From Candidatus Eiseniibacteriota bacterium (GTDB lineage Bacteria > Eisenbacteria > RBG-16-71-46 > CAIMUX01): DNA of 64,000 bases. The stretch spans positions 310,001 to 374,000 of the forward strand of contig JADJQY010000002.1 in the NCBI GenBank assembly GCA_016712505.1, read 5' to 3'. The first letter of the stretch is position 1; each line of letters begins with the position of its first letter. The notes under the pieces were generated by a model. That model did no database searches. It saw only the letters and a program-made list of their open reading frames with translations, and was not told the origin of the DNA. The position numbers were made by a program, and so were the translations under genes. Below, piece by piece: positions 9,038-19,305 of this stretch.

Positions 9038-9760
9038 ATGGAGAAGGTAAACCGTCCGCGGGGAGATGTGACCCTGGGGCTCTTGATCAACGGATTTCTG
9101 ATCTGGGTCAGCCTGACCGCGGGGCTGGGACAGGACATTCTGGCGCTCGCGCAGTCCCCTCCGGCCCACGGGGAGGGGGCCGCAGGCGGGGCTCCCTCCA
9201 GCACGGAGGTGGCGAGTCCGGATCCGATCGCCCTCGAGGCGCGGGAAAAGGAACTCAAGGCCAAGATCGACAAGAACGGCCGGGACTTCGAGGCGGCCTA
9301 CGAGCTCGGGAACCTCTACTACGATCAGGGCAGACGTACCGAGGCCGAGGAATCGTACCGCCGGGTGCTCAAGATCCAGGCCGATCATGTCCCCGCCCGG
9401 GTGAATCTCGGTGTGGTGCTCAATGAGGCGGGGAAGTCGGAAGAGGCGCTGGTCGAATTCGACGCGGCGCTCAAGCTTGCTCCCGAGGACGTCAACGCCC
9501 TCTGCAACAAGGGCCAGGCTCTCTACGCGCTCCAGCGATACAACGAGGCGATCGATCACTATCGACGCTCGATCCAGATCGATCCGAAGAGCCAGCTCGC
9601 GCACTACCTGCTGGGCATCGCGTTCGCCGACGCCGGGATCTACCGTGAGGCGATCCGGGATTGGCAGAAGGTGGTTTCGATCGACCCGAACACCGACGCC
9701 GCCCGCACGGCGAGCGAGGGAATCAAGGTCCTCCAGGACATGCTGAAGACGGCTCCCTGA
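9038..9760 (+). CDS. Tetratricopeptide-repeat protein, membrane-anchored or exported
   Basis: A 240-residue protein. Residues about 12-37 form a hydrophobic segment after a short basic N-terminus, so it is a signal anchor or an uncleaved signal. A flexible Gly/Pro stretch follows, and then four to five TPR units from about residue 80. These carry the usual A..LG..Y...G...EA...Y...L pattern, for example AYELGNLYYDQGRRTEAEESY, and are protein-protein interaction scaffolds. The stop codon overlaps the ATG of mnmA (TGATG), so the two genes are translationally coupled, although no functional link is obvious. Confidence 0.8.
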   Translation: MEKVNRPRGDVTLGLLINGFLIWVSLTAGLGQDILALAQSPPAHGEGAAGGAPSSTEVASPDPIALEAREKELKAKIDKNGRDFEAAYELGNLYYDQGRRTEAEESYRRVLKIQADHVPARVNLGVVLNEAGKSEEALVEFDAALKLAPEDVNALCNKGQALYALQRYNEAIDHYRRSIQIDPKSQLAHYLLGIAFADAGIYREAIRDWQKVVSIDPNTDAARTASEGIKVLQDMLKTAP

Positions 9761-10944
9761 TGGGGGAGGTGCCGCGCGATCGCTCCGATGCCCCGGCATC
9801 GGCCGGCGTCGACCAGCCGACCTCGCGGCGGGTTCTCGTGGCGATGAGCGGGGGAGTCGATAGCGCGGTGGCCGCCGCCCGTCTGCAGCAGGCAGGTTGG
9901 GAGGTCGGCGGCGTCACGTTCAAGCTGTTCTGCTACGGCGACACAGCCTCCGGGGCGAAGGCCTGCTGCGGCCTCGAAGGGGTGCGTGATGCCCAGGCCA
10001 CGGCGCGAAGGTTGAGCATCCCCCATATCGTGATGGACCTCTCCGACCTGTTCCGCGAGAAGGTCTACGACGACTTCGCCCGGGAGTACGCCGCCGGTCG
10101 TACCCCGAATCCGTGTGTGCAGTGCAACACCCACGTCAAGTTCGCCCCGCTCCTCTCCTGGGCGCGACGCCAGGGATACGAGTACATCGCGACCGGCCAC
10201 TATGCGCGGGTGCGCGAGCATCGGATCGGTGCGCGTTCGTATCGCCTGATCGAGCGGGCACGCAGCGACGAGAAGGACCAGAGCTACGTCCTCTGGGGAG
10301 TTCCGGCTCCGGTTCTCGATCGCTGCCTCTTTCCCCTCGGAGAGTCGGTGAAGCCGGAAGTGCGGCGCGAGGCCCGCGATCGCGAGCTACCGGTCTGGGA
10401 CAAGGGGGACAGTCAGGACATCTGTTTCGTCGACGACCGCGGGTATGCGGAGGTGCTGCGCGCGACGCTGGGGGCGGACCATGCCGTTTTCCGCCCGGGC
10501 GAGATTCGCGATGACCGGGAGCGCGTATTGGGGCGCCATCAGGGACTCGCGCACTACACCGTCGGCCAGCGCCGCGGTCTGGGGCTCGGCGGGGGGGAGG
10601 CGCTTCATGTGGTCGCCCTCGAGACCGACCGCAATGTCCTGCGGGTCGGGCCGGACCGGCAGCTCGAGCGCAACGGGCTGTGGGCCTCGGATCTCAATCT
10701 CTTCGTGGAGCCGGAGCACCTGACGACCGGTCCGGTCGAGGTCAAGATCCGCTACCGTCACGAGCCGGCGGCGGCCGAGGTGCGCCTCGAGTCGGGAAGG
10801 CTGCATGTCCGGTTCCAGGAGGCCCAGCGTTCCATCGCGCCAGGGCAGTCGTGTGTCGTCTACCGGGATGGCCTCCTGCTCGGCGGCGGCCGGATCGATT
10901 CCGTCTGCCAGTGTTGCGGCGATCCCGGGCCGTATGAGGACTGA
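9760..10944 (+). CDS. mnmA: tRNA-specific 2-thiouridylase MnmA
   Basis: A 394-residue cytoplasmic enzyme that makes the 2-thio group of U34 in tRNA-Glu, -Gln and -Lys, using ATP and sulfur relayed from a desulfurase. The PP-loop SGGVDS (residues 30-35) binds ATP. The two catalytic cysteines fall in PNPCVQCN and in GDSQDICFVDD. The tRNA-binding ATGHYARV and the C-terminal beta-barrel are present. The first 20 or so residues are extra compared with most homologues, so translation could also begin closer to the PP-loop. The start overlaps the stop of the TPR gene. A substrate of MnmA, tRNA-Gln(UUG), is encoded at 28261. Confidence 0.95.
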   Translation: MGEVPRDRSDAPASAGVDQPTSRRVLVAMSGGVDSAVAAARLQQAGWEVGGVTFKLFCYGDTASGAKACCGLEGVRDAQATARRLSIPHIVMDLSDLFREKVYDDFAREYAAGRTPNPCVQCNTHVKFAPLLSWARRQGYEYIATGHYARVREHRIGARSYRLIERARSDEKDQSYVLWGVPAPVLDRCLFPLGESVKPEVRREARDRELPVWDKGDSQDICFVDDRGYAEVLRATLGADHAVFRPGEIRDDRERVLGRHQGLAHYTVGQRRGLGLGGGEALHVVALETDRNVLRVGPDRQLERNGLWASDLNLFVEPEHLTTGPVEVKIRYRHEPAAAEVRLESGRLHVRFQEAQRSIAPGQSCVVYRDGLLLGGGRIDSVCQCCGDPGPYED

Positions 10945-10978
10945 GCGGCCGGCCGGATCGCGAGGGACGAACCGTTAG

Positions 10979-11008
10979 TTGACAGGATTTCTCGCGGACT
11001 GCTACTTT
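10979..11008 (+). promoter_or_regulatory. Promoter of the tRNA-Ser(UGA) gene
   Basis: A perfect -35 TTGACA (10979-10984), an 18-bp spacer and TACTTT (11003-11008). The -10 ends 10 nt before the mature 5' end of the tRNA, which is the usual distance for a stable-RNA promoter. Confidence 0.8.
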
Positions 11009-11018
11009 GCCGCTCCCG

Positions 11019-11101
11019 GGAGGGATGGCCGAGTGGTTTAAGGCGGCGGTCTTGAAAACCGCAGATCGCAAGATCCGTAGGTTCGAATCCTACTCCCTCC
11101 G
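11019..11101 (+). tRNA. tRNA-Ser(UGA)
   Basis: A class II tRNA with a long variable arm. The acceptor GGAGGGA pairs with TCCCTCC (11094-11100), the discriminator is G11101, and the anticodon loop CTTGAAA gives anticodon TGA. The T-loop reads GGTTCGAATCC. No CCA is encoded (GCAG follows). Confidence 0.96.
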
Positions 11102-11140
11102 CAGGTAGGCGCGTGCGTCGGTCGGGCGGAGTTGGTTCCC

Positions 11141-11242
11141 AGGTTGACTGGCTGATCAGGTTGACTGGACGCTCAGGTCGACTGGATGAACAGGTCGACT
11201 GGATGAACAGGTCGACTGGATGAACAGGTCGACTGGATGATC
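11141..11242 (+). repeat. Six 17-bp tandem units between two tRNA-Ser genes
   Basis: Units start at 11141, 11158, 11175, 11192, 11209 and 11226. The consensus is AGGTCGACTGGATGAAC. The last four differ only at the second-last base of the final unit, and the first two are more diverged. The total is exactly 102 bp. There are no spacers, so it is not a CRISPR array. It is transcribed if the tRNA promoter at 10979 reads through. Confidence 0.95.
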
Positions 11243-11278
11243 GGGCGGATCGCGACGCGCCGCGGAGATGGTGTTGCC

Positions 11279-11365
11279 GGAGAGGTGGCCGAGTGGCTGA
11301 AGGCGGCACATTGCTAATGTGTTGTGGGCTAAAACTCACCGGGGGTTCGAATCCCCCCCTCTCCG
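11279..11365 (+). tRNA. tRNA-Ser(GCU)
   Basis: A class II tRNA. GGAGAGG (11279-11285) pairs with CCTCTCC (11358-11364), and the discriminator is G11365. The anticodon loop TTGCTAA gives GCT. A long variable arm and GGTTCGAATCC T-loop are present. CCA is not encoded. Confidence 0.96.
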
Positions 11366-11485
11366 CATCCGAACGCTCTCGATTCTGGCCGGAGGCCAGC
11401 CGGATCAGGGGACGGGAGTAGGCTTCGAGAGCGAACGAGCTGAGTTCGAATCTGTTCGAGCCTGACTCGATCTGTTGAAGGTTTC

Positions 11486-11559
11486 GCGCCTATAGCTCAA
11501 CTGGATAGAGCATCTGACTACGGATCAGAAGGTTGGGGGTTCAAATCCTCCTGGGCGCA
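11486..11559 (+). tRNA. tRNA-Arg(ACG)
   Basis: GCGCCTA pairs with TGGGCGC, and the discriminator is A11559. The anticodon loop CTACGGA gives ACG. Its A34 is the known substrate of TadA, encoded 1.25 kb downstream. CCA is not encoded. Confidence 0.96.
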
Positions 11560-11702
11560 CATTTCGGGTCCCGCACGGGACCGGGACGCGGAGACCTCGG
11601 TGGGACTTCGCGGACGGCAGGAGAGCCCCGGAATCAGCCGCCTCGCGCGGACTGGTTCTGGGGATTACTCTGTCAGGAACTTTCGATGTCCCGGGTACGT
11701 CT

Positions 11703-11804
11703 GGGACATGAGCCGGTTTGGGACATGAGCCGGTTTGGGACATGAGCCGGTTTGGGACATGAGCCGGTTTGGGACATGAGCTCGACTGGGACATGAGCTC
11801 GTTT
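11703..11804 (+). repeat. Six 17-bp tandem units upstream of a lipoprotein gene
   Basis: Units of GGGACATGAGCCGGTTT start at 11703, 11720, 11737 and 11754. They are followed by two variants at 11771 and 11788 with GAGCTCGACT and GAGCTCGTTT ends. Unit length and copy number are the same as in the array at 11141-11242, though the sequence differs. The gap 11560-11901 holds nothing else recognisable. Confidence 0.95.
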
Positions 11805-11901
11805 GGAAATGGGTACGTTCAGTTCGCAGGGGCCGGCCCGCGGGCCGGTCGACGAATCTTGGTTACGGCGTGGGAGGGGGCTCGCCGCGGAGGTCTTTTC
11901 G

Positions 11902-12735
11902 ATGGAACGCTTCGAATCGTCGCTTCCCGGTAAAGCTGGATCGGAAGGTTTGGTGAGTTTGCTGTTCGGACAGACCGCAGGTCGGATTCGAGACGGTGTC
12001 CTGGGGTTGCGCCCCTTCTTGGGGTTCCGCCTCATCCTGGGGTCGCTGGCCGCGCCGCTCCTGCTTGCCGGAGTGACGGGTTGCAAGAGCACCGGCGGCA
12101 TCGAGCCGCCGCAGGCCTACGTCGCTCCCGATTGGGCCGATCAGAAGATACAGTCGATCGCCTTCGTCGGACTGGCGGGAGCGACGATCGACGAGAACGA
12201 CCGAAAGATGGCCGAGGAGATCGTGGAGCAGGAGCTGCGCAGCTCGCAGACCCGCTTCCTGGTCCTGGCCAAGGGCGCGGCGCTCGACCGGGCACAGAAG
12301 GCCGGCGTCAAGGCAGACTTCGAGCGGGTCGCCCAGGTCTGGAAGGGATCGCACACCGTCGACGAGCTGGTGGCTCAGCGGGTCTGCGAGAAGCTCGGGG
12401 TGGACGGCCTGGTGGTCGCGACGCTCGATGAGTGGAAGAAGGAGAAGGCGGACTGGCAGACCGAGGAGGCGTCGTTCTCCGAGGTTGGGGTGGAGTTGGC
12501 GATCGTGGGCGCGAAGAGCGGCCTGATCGCCTGGCAGGCATCGAAGCGGATACGCGAAAACTCGGCGGTCTACCAGCCGGGGCAGAGCGCGACCGGCTTC
12601 TATGGGAGTGATCCGAACGCGACGCAGCGGCAGGCGCAGGCCTCGTCCGCCGTCCCCGAGCCGCCGGATATCGATGCCCTGGCGCGCAAGGTGATGGGTT
12701 CATTGATGGGCGCGTTTCCGGAAGCGACTCCCTAG
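11902..12735 (+). CDS. Lipoprotein of unknown function
   Basis: ATG 11902 is chosen for the GGAGG 8 nt upstream. A long N-region of about 40 residues precedes a hydrophobic stretch and the lipobox VTGC at about residue 60, so the real start could be further downstream. The mature part is a mixed alpha/beta domain (IQSIAFVGLAGATIDEND, then LGVDGLVVATLDEW, then VELAIVGAKSGLIAWQASKR). Its strand order and the query for a cell-envelope constituent recall CsgG/LpoB/GNA1162-type lipoproteins, but no diagnostic motif was seen. It sits between the tRNA cluster and tadA with no obvious functional link. Confidence 0.7.
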   Translation: MERFESSLPGKAGSEGLVSLLFGQTAGRIRDGVLGLRPFLGFRLILGSLAAPLLLAGVTGCKSTGGIEPPQAYVAPDWADQKIQSIAFVGLAGATIDENDRKMAEEIVEQELRSSQTRFLVLAKGAALDRAQKAGVKADFERVAQVWKGSHTVDELVAQRVCEKLGVDGLVVATLDEWKKEKADWQTEEASFSEVGVELAIVGAKSGLIAWQASKRIRENSAVYQPGQSATGFYGSDPNATQRQAQASSAVPEPPDIDALARKVMGSLMGAFPEATP

Positions 12736-12808
12736 TTTCGCCGTACCGGGACGGCGTCCGCGGCGGAAGCCCGCGATCGTCACGAACGGCACGGGCGGCG
12801 CCAGCGAC

Positions 12809-13277
12809 ATGACAAAGCGCGAAGAGGAGAGCAGCGCCCACGACGAGCGGTGGATGAGCCAGGCCATCGACCTGGCACGTCGCGCGATGGACGAGGGAGA
12901 GGTTCCGATCGGCTGCGTGATCGTACACGGCGACCGGGTGATCGGGCGGGGATGGAATCGGACCGAGAAGGCCGAGGATCCCACCGCCCACGCAGAGATG
13001 CTCGCGATCACCGCGGCGGCCACGACCTTGGGATATGCGCGGCTGGAGGGGGCTCGGGCCTACGTGACGGTCGAGCCCTGTCTGATGTGTGCGGGAGCGT
13101 TGCTACTGGCCCGAGTCGACGCGGTGGTGTACGGTGCGCCGGAGCCGAAATTCGGTGCCTTGCAGTCGCAGTTTCGCGTGCTCGAGGCGGAAGGTTTGAA
13201 CCACTACTTCGAGGCCCGCGGCGGCGTGCTCGCCGATGAGTCGGTCTCGTTGCTCAAGGGGTTCTTTCGGGAAAAGC

Positions 13278-13291
<14 letters not shown>
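12809..13291 (+). CDS. tadA: tRNA-specific adenosine deaminase TadA
   Basis: A 160-residue zinc deaminase converting A34 to inosine in tRNA-Arg(ACG). The catalytic HAE (residues 61-63) supplies the zinc His and the proton-shuttling Glu. PCLMC (90-94) supplies the two zinc cysteines. The C-terminal helix LLKGFFREKR is typical of TadA rather than of other cytidine-deaminase-fold proteins. Its target tRNA lies just upstream (11486). The last 14 nt of the gene, including the TGA, are also the first 14 nt of tRNA-Ser(CGA). No good ribosome-binding site precedes ATG 12809; ATG 12854 is the other candidate. Confidence 0.95.
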
Positions 13292-13367
<76 letters not shown>

Positions 13368-13390
13368 GCTTTTTTGGACCGGTTTGACGC

Positions 13391-13419
13391 TTGAGGCTTC
13401 GCGGAGCGTCGCATAGAAT
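13391..13419 (+). promoter_or_regulatory. Promoter candidate for tRNA-Ser(GGA)
   Basis: TTGAGG (13391-13396), a 17-bp spacer and TAGAAT (13414-13419), about 110 bp upstream of the tRNA. A second TTGACG at 13384 would give a spacer that is too long. Confidence 0.45.
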
Positions 13420-13532
13420 GCGCGCCGCAGCGGCGGTGGCGACCGGCGCAAGTCAGAGTTCGAGGGGCAGTTGCCCAGGTGGTCGGGGTGCGACTTCGAT
13501 CCGGGTGAGTGTCGAGACCACTCGAGTGCGGC

Positions 13533-13618
13533 GGAGAGATGTCCGAGTGGTTTAAGGAGCACGTCTGGAAAGCGTGTAGGGACGAAATCCCTCCAGGGTT
13601 CGAATCCCTGTCTCTCCG
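13533..13618 (+). tRNA. tRNA-Ser(GGA)
   Basis: A class II tRNA. GGAGAGA (13533-13539) pairs with TCTCTCC (13611-13617), and the discriminator is G13618. The anticodon loop CTGGAAA gives GGA. CCA is encoded at 13619-13621. Confidence 0.96.
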
Positions 13619-13707
13619 CCATTTTGTTTGAGTCGGAACACCCGGGCAGCGGGGCCTCGACCTGGAGGCTCACACGCGGGACCAGGGTCGCCGACTCGGT
13701 TCGGTTT

Positions 13708-13780
13708 GGGGATGTAGCTCAGTTGGGAGAGCGCCTCGTTCGCAACGAGGAGGTCGTCGGTTCGATCCCGATCATCTCCA
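13708..13780 (+). tRNA. tRNA-Ala(CGC)
   Basis: GGGGATG (13708-13714) pairs with CATCTCC (13773-13779) with one G-T, and the discriminator is A13780. The anticodon stem CCTCG/CGAGG encloses loop TTCGCAA, anticodon CGC. CCA is not encoded. Confidence 0.95.
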
Positions 13781-13897
13781 CATTTCAGCGTGGCCGGTCG
13801 TCGGCAAGGACCGCCCGCGCCGTAGTAGGGCTGACCGGATGATGGTCGGCCGAAGAGAGGGTCGACCGAAGGAAGGGTCGATCGGATTTCGCGATTA

Positions 13898-14168
13898 GGT
13901 CGTGCTAGACGGGGAGCTAGCGGTGTCCTGTAACCCGCAATCCGCTTTAGCGGGGTTGAACTCCCTTTCGAGGTCTTAGCTTGGGAGGCGGACTGAGAGG
14001 CCATGGGGCATCGACGGCCAGGCCCCACGCGACGGAGATCTGCCAACCCCGTCAGGACCGGAAGGTAGCAGCGGTACGCAGAAGACTCCGGGCGCCGTGG
14101 AGTCGCCTGGTCTGAGCTACCAGCTCTCTCGTTTCACTGACCGGCGGGTCGAAGAAGGGTGCACGGCC
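13898..14168 (+). ncRNA. ffs: Signal recognition particle RNA, long Alu-containing type
   Basis: The 5' part (GTGCTAGACGGGGAGCTAGC, then GTGTCCTGTAACCCGCAATC) matches the Alu-domain region of Bacillus-type scRNA. The apical S-domain GTCAGGACCGGAAGGTAGCA (about 14052-14071) is the Ffh-binding core with the GGAA tetraloop. The ends pair: GGTCGTGC at 13898 with GCACGGCC ending at 14168. This gives 271 nt, the size of the long form and far above the roughly 110-nt 4.5S form. It acts with Ffh and FtsY in co-translational targeting. Exact ends are inferred from the terminal helix. Confidence 0.93.
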
Positions 14169-14175
14169 TAAATTT

Positions 14176-14210
14176 GACGGCCGGGAGGTGCAAAGAGCCT
14201 CCCGGCCGTC
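14176..14210 (+). terminator. Terminator hairpin after the SRP RNA
   Basis: A perfect 13-bp stem (GACGGCCGGGAGG/CCTCCCGGCCGTC) with a 9-nt loop, followed by TTCGTT. The tail is only moderately T-rich, but position and strength fit the end of the SRP RNA transcript. Confidence 0.75.
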
Positions 14211-14350
14211 TTCGTTCCGCTGCTAGATTACCCCGTCAGCGCCGCACCCTTTCGGGGCGCGCGACCCGGGCGCTGCGTGGCGCTCCAGCGGAATCGAACG
14301 GGATTGGGTTCGGCTCGCTCGGCGGGAGCGCGCCTTCGGAGTGGTCGACG

Positions 14351-16357
<2,007 letters not shown>

Positions 16358-16473
16358 CACTGCCGCGCGCGGGGCCACGAATCTCGGAGCATGCGACGAG
16401 TCGCGACGCGAGTGATGGTAAATGCGGCAATGGGGATCAGCAGGCGGCAGCGGGGAGCTGCGAGGAGTCGAGC

Positions 16474-16785
16474 ATGAAAGAGCTGCAAAAGATCATGAAG
16501 CAGGCGCAGCAGATGCAGTCGAAGATGGCCGAGATGCAGGCGCGCCTGGCCGAGGAGACGGTGGAGGCGAGCGCCGGGGGCGGCATGGTCACAGTGGTGG
16601 TCAACGGCAAGCACGAGCTGGTCAGTCTGAAAATCCAGCCGAAGGCGGTCGATCCCGAGGATGTCGAGCTGCTCGAGGATCTTCTGCTTACCGCGATCAA
16701 TGACGCGCAGAAGAAGGCCGAGGAGCGGATCCAGTCGGAGCTGGGAAAGATCACCGGCGGAATGAACCTACCTGGGTTGTTCTAG
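16474..16785 (+). CDS. YbaB/EbfC family nucleoid-associated protein
   Basis: 103 residues. The N-terminal coiled coil (MKELQKIMKQAQQMQSKMAE) and the GGGMVTVVVNGKHELVSLKI strand region are typical of YbaB/EbfC, a small dimeric DNA-binding protein. The placement between dnaX and recR is the conserved order in many bacteria. The gap after it (16786-16941) holds about five imperfect copies of CGGATCGTC spaced 14-16 bp apart and no gene. Confidence 0.93.
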   Translation: MKELQKIMKQAQQMQSKMAEMQARLAEETVEASAGGGMVTVVVNGKHELVSLKIQPKAVDPEDVELLEDLLLTAINDAQKKAEERIQSELGKITGGMNLPGLF

Positions 16786-16941
16786 CCGGCGCTCCGCGGT
16801 GCGCAGCGCGGGTCACCCGCAACGTAAACAACGGATCGTCCGAGACCGGATCGTCCCCCGAGGGATCGACCCACCGCGGATCGTCCGACCACGGATCGTC
16901 GGGAGTTCTCCGGCGGTCATCCTTCCCGTCCGTGAGGCTTC

Positions 16942-17538
16942 GTGGAATACAGTTCGAAACATCTCGAGGACCTGATCGAGCGGCTGGCCAAGCTCCCCTC
17001 GATCGGGAAGAAGACGGCGCTGCGCCTCGCCTTCCACCTGCTCAAGGTGCCGGCGGAGGAGGCGCTCGAGCTGGCCCGCGCCATCGAGCGGGTGCGGACC
17101 GATGTCGTCTCCTGTGAGATGTGCGGCAACATCGCCGAGACCCAGCCCTGCTATCTCTGCGCCGATCCGAGCCGGGACCACGCGTTCCTCTGTGTGGTCG
17201 AACAGCCGGGGGATGTGATCGCGATCGAGCGGAGCGGGGTCTTCCACGGTCTGTACCATGTTCTGCGGGGAAGCCTTTCTCCTCTCGACGGAATCGGACC
17301 GGACGATCTCCGGATCCGCGATCTGGTGACCCGGGTCGATGAAGGGGGATACCGCGAGATCATCGTGGCCACCAATCCAACCGCACAGGGGGAAGCGACG
17401 GCGCACTACCTGAACGATCTGCTGCGCGACAAGGTGCGCCTCACGCGGATCGCGCGCGGGCTGCCGATCGGGGCCGACCTCGAGCTGTCGGATCAGATCA
17501 CCCTCGCGCGGGCGATCGAAGGACGAAAGGAGATCTGA
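16942..17538 (+). CDS. recR: Recombination mediator RecR
   Basis: 198 residues, the usual length. The start is GTG (EYSSKHLEDLIERLAKLPSI). The helix-hairpin-helix LPSIGKKTALRLAFHLL is followed by the C4 zinc finger (C58, C61, C70, C73) and the Toprim domain (LCVVEQPGDVIAIER). The family signature near the end of Toprim is ATNPTAQGEATA. It acts with RecF/RecO to load RecA on gapped DNA. Its TGA overlaps the ATG of pgpA. Confidence 0.96.
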   Translation: MEYSSKHLEDLIERLAKLPSIGKKTALRLAFHLLKVPAEEALELARAIERVRTDVVSCEMCGNIAETQPCYLCADPSRDHAFLCVVEQPGDVIAIERSGVFHGLYHVLRGSLSPLDGIGPDDLRIRDLVTRVDEGGYREIIVATNPTAQGEATAHYLNDLLRDKVRLTRIARGLPIGADLELSDQITLARAIEGRKEI

Positions 17539-18044
17539 TGGTCAAGGGAAGTCCGGTGCCCGGAGCGGGGAGAACATCGCTGCCACCGTTTCTGGTCCGG
17601 TTCGTGGCCACCTTCGGCTTCACCGGGATGTTTCCCATCGCGCCGGCCACCTTCGCCTCCGCGGTGACCCTCGGACTGTTCTGGTTTGCTCCGCCCCTGC
17701 CGCTGGTCGGCTGGATCGTGATGTTGGTCCTCCTGACCGTGATCGGCACCTACTTCGCGCATCAGGCGGAACAGCTCTATGGGCACGACGCCAGCCCGAT
17801 CGTGATCGACGAGGTGGTCGGGGTACTGCTCACCATCGCCATGCTTCCCCACACTCTGGGGGTGTATCTGATCGGGTTCTTCCTCTTCCGCGTGCTTGAT
17901 GTGGTCAAGCCGCCCCCGGCCTATCAGTTCCAGTCGTTGCGCGGCGGCTTCGGCGTGATGGCGGACGACGTGATGGCGGGGATCTACGGTCAGATCCTGC
18001 TCCGGCTGGCGGTCCACTTCTGGCCCGCGATCGGTCGCGGCTGA
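17538..18044 (+). CDS. pgpA: Phosphatidylglycerophosphatase A family protein
   Basis: 168 residues with three to four hydrophobic segments. The PgpA signatures are GMFPIAPATFAS near the N-terminus, IVIDEVVG in the middle and DVVKPPPA followed by GGFGVMADDVMAG near the end; the acidic residues are the catalytic Mg-binding set of the family. It removes phosphate from phosphatidylglycerol phosphate in the inner membrane. It overlaps recR by one base and is followed after 10 bp by cinA, so the block is probably one transcript. Confidence 0.92.
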   Translation: MVKGSPVPGAGRTSLPPFLVRFVATFGFTGMFPIAPATFASAVTLGLFWFAPPLPLVGWIVMLVLLTVIGTYFAHQAEQLYGHDASPIVIDEVVGVLLTIAMLPHTLGVYLIGFFLFRVLDVVKPPPAYQFQSLRGGFGVMADDVMAGIYGQILLRLAVHFWPAIGRG

Positions 18045-18054
18045 GGTCCGGGCG

Positions 18055-19305
18055 GTGCGGATCGAGATCGTCACCATCGGCGGCGAGATTCTCTGTGGGC
18101 GGATCGCCGACACCAACTTCGTCTTCCTGGCTCGCGGACTGGCCCGGCTTGGACTGAGCCCCACCTGGCACACCACGGTGCCCGACGCCGAGCCGGAACT
18201 CGGAGAGGTGCTGGCTGCGGCGCGTGCGCGGGCCGAGGTGATTCTGGTCACGGGTGGCCTGGGAGCCACGCCCGACGATCTTACCCGTCCGGCGCTGGCC
18301 CGCGCCTTCGGACGCGAACTCGAGATGCGCGAGACGCTCTGGCGGGAGATCGCCGCGCGGTACGCGGCGCGCGGGCTCACCTTGTCGGTCGCTTCGAGCG
18401 CGATGGCCCAGTTGCCGGTGGGCGCGGAGGTCCTGCCGAACCGGGAAGGGGTGGCACCGGGAATCTTCCTCCGCGACGCGCGCGGGTTGCTCTGCGCCAT
18501 GCCGGGAGTGCCGCGCGAGATGGAGGCGATCTTCACCCAGGAGATCGCGCCGCGGCTCGAGGCTCTTCTCGCGGCGCGCGGAGGCCGTCCGGCGCGCGAG
18601 GTGGTTTTGCGCACCGCCGGAGTCTCGGAGACCGTGCTGGCCGAGCGGATCACCACGCCGGAGGGGGGACTCGTGGCCTACCTCCCGCACGTCGGCGGAG
18701 TCGATCTTCGCTTGCAGCGTCCCTTCGGCTCGAATCTCGAAGATGCGGACCACGCTCGATGGGTAGAAGCGGTGCGGGGCGAACTCGGGCCGATCGTCTA
18801 CGGGGAGGGAGAGACGACCCTCGAGGAGGTGATCGGGGGGGCGCTCGTGAGCCGCGGATTGCGGCTCGCCCTGGCGGAGTCCCTGACTGCCGGTGGGGTG
18901 AGCGCGCAGCTGGTGCGCGTGCCAGGCGCATCGCGCTATGTCGAGGGAGGCGTGGTCGCCTACGCCAACCGCGCGAAGGAGGAACTGCTCGGGGTCGCGT
19001 CGTCCACCCTGGCCCGCGATGGGGCGGTGAGCGAAGCCTGCGCGCTCGAGATGGCGCGCGGCGCGCGTGAGCGATTCGGGGCCGATGTTGGGCTCTCCAC
19101 CACCGGAATTGCCGGTCCCGACGGCGGGACGCCCGAGAAGCCGGTTGGCCTGGTCTGGATCGGCCTCGCCACCGCCGATGGGGCGTGGGCGGTTCGGAGA
19201 AGCTTCCCCGGACGACGAGACACCGTGACCGCCCGGTCGATCACCACGGCCCTGCTGATGCTGCACCGGCATCTGGCCGGGATCCCGCTGGAGGGGCCGG
19301 CATGA
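18055..19305 (+). CDS. cinA: CinA-like protein (nicotinamide-nucleotide amidase)
   Basis: 416 residues, the normal full length. The start is GTG (RIEIVTIGGEILCGRIADTN). The N-terminal MoCF/COG1058 domain shows VTGGLGATPDDLTR. The C-terminal CinA domain shows LALAESLTAGGVSAQLVRV and the STTGIAGPDGGTPEKPVG segment of NMN deamidases. The protein recycles NMN (PncC activity), and in some species the N-domain hydrolyses ADP-ribose. It overlaps thpR by four bases (ATGA). Confidence 0.95.
   Translation: MRIEIVTIGGEILCGRIADTNFVFLARGLARLGLSPTWHTTVPDAEPELGEVLAAARARAEVILVTGGLGATPDDLTRPALARAFGRELEMRETLWREIAARYAARGLTLSVASSAMAQLPVGAEVLPNREGVAPGIFLRDARGLLCAMPGVPREMEAIFTQEIAPRLEALLAARGGRPAREVVLRTAGVSETVLAERITTPEGGLVAYLPHVGGVDLRLQRPFGSNLEDADHARWVEAVRGELGPIVYGEGETTLEEVIGGALVSRGLRLALAESLTAGGVSAQLVRVPGASRYVEGGVVAYANRAKEELLGVASSTLARDGAVSEACALEMARGARERFGADVGLSTTGIAGPDGGTPEKPVGLVWIGLATADGAWAVRRSFPGRRDTVTARSITTALLMLHRHLAGIPLEGPA

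Noticed and set aside
11141..11804. Possible CRISPR arrays near the tRNA genes
   Set aside because: Units follow each other without unique spacers and no cas genes are present, so these are plain tandem repeats.
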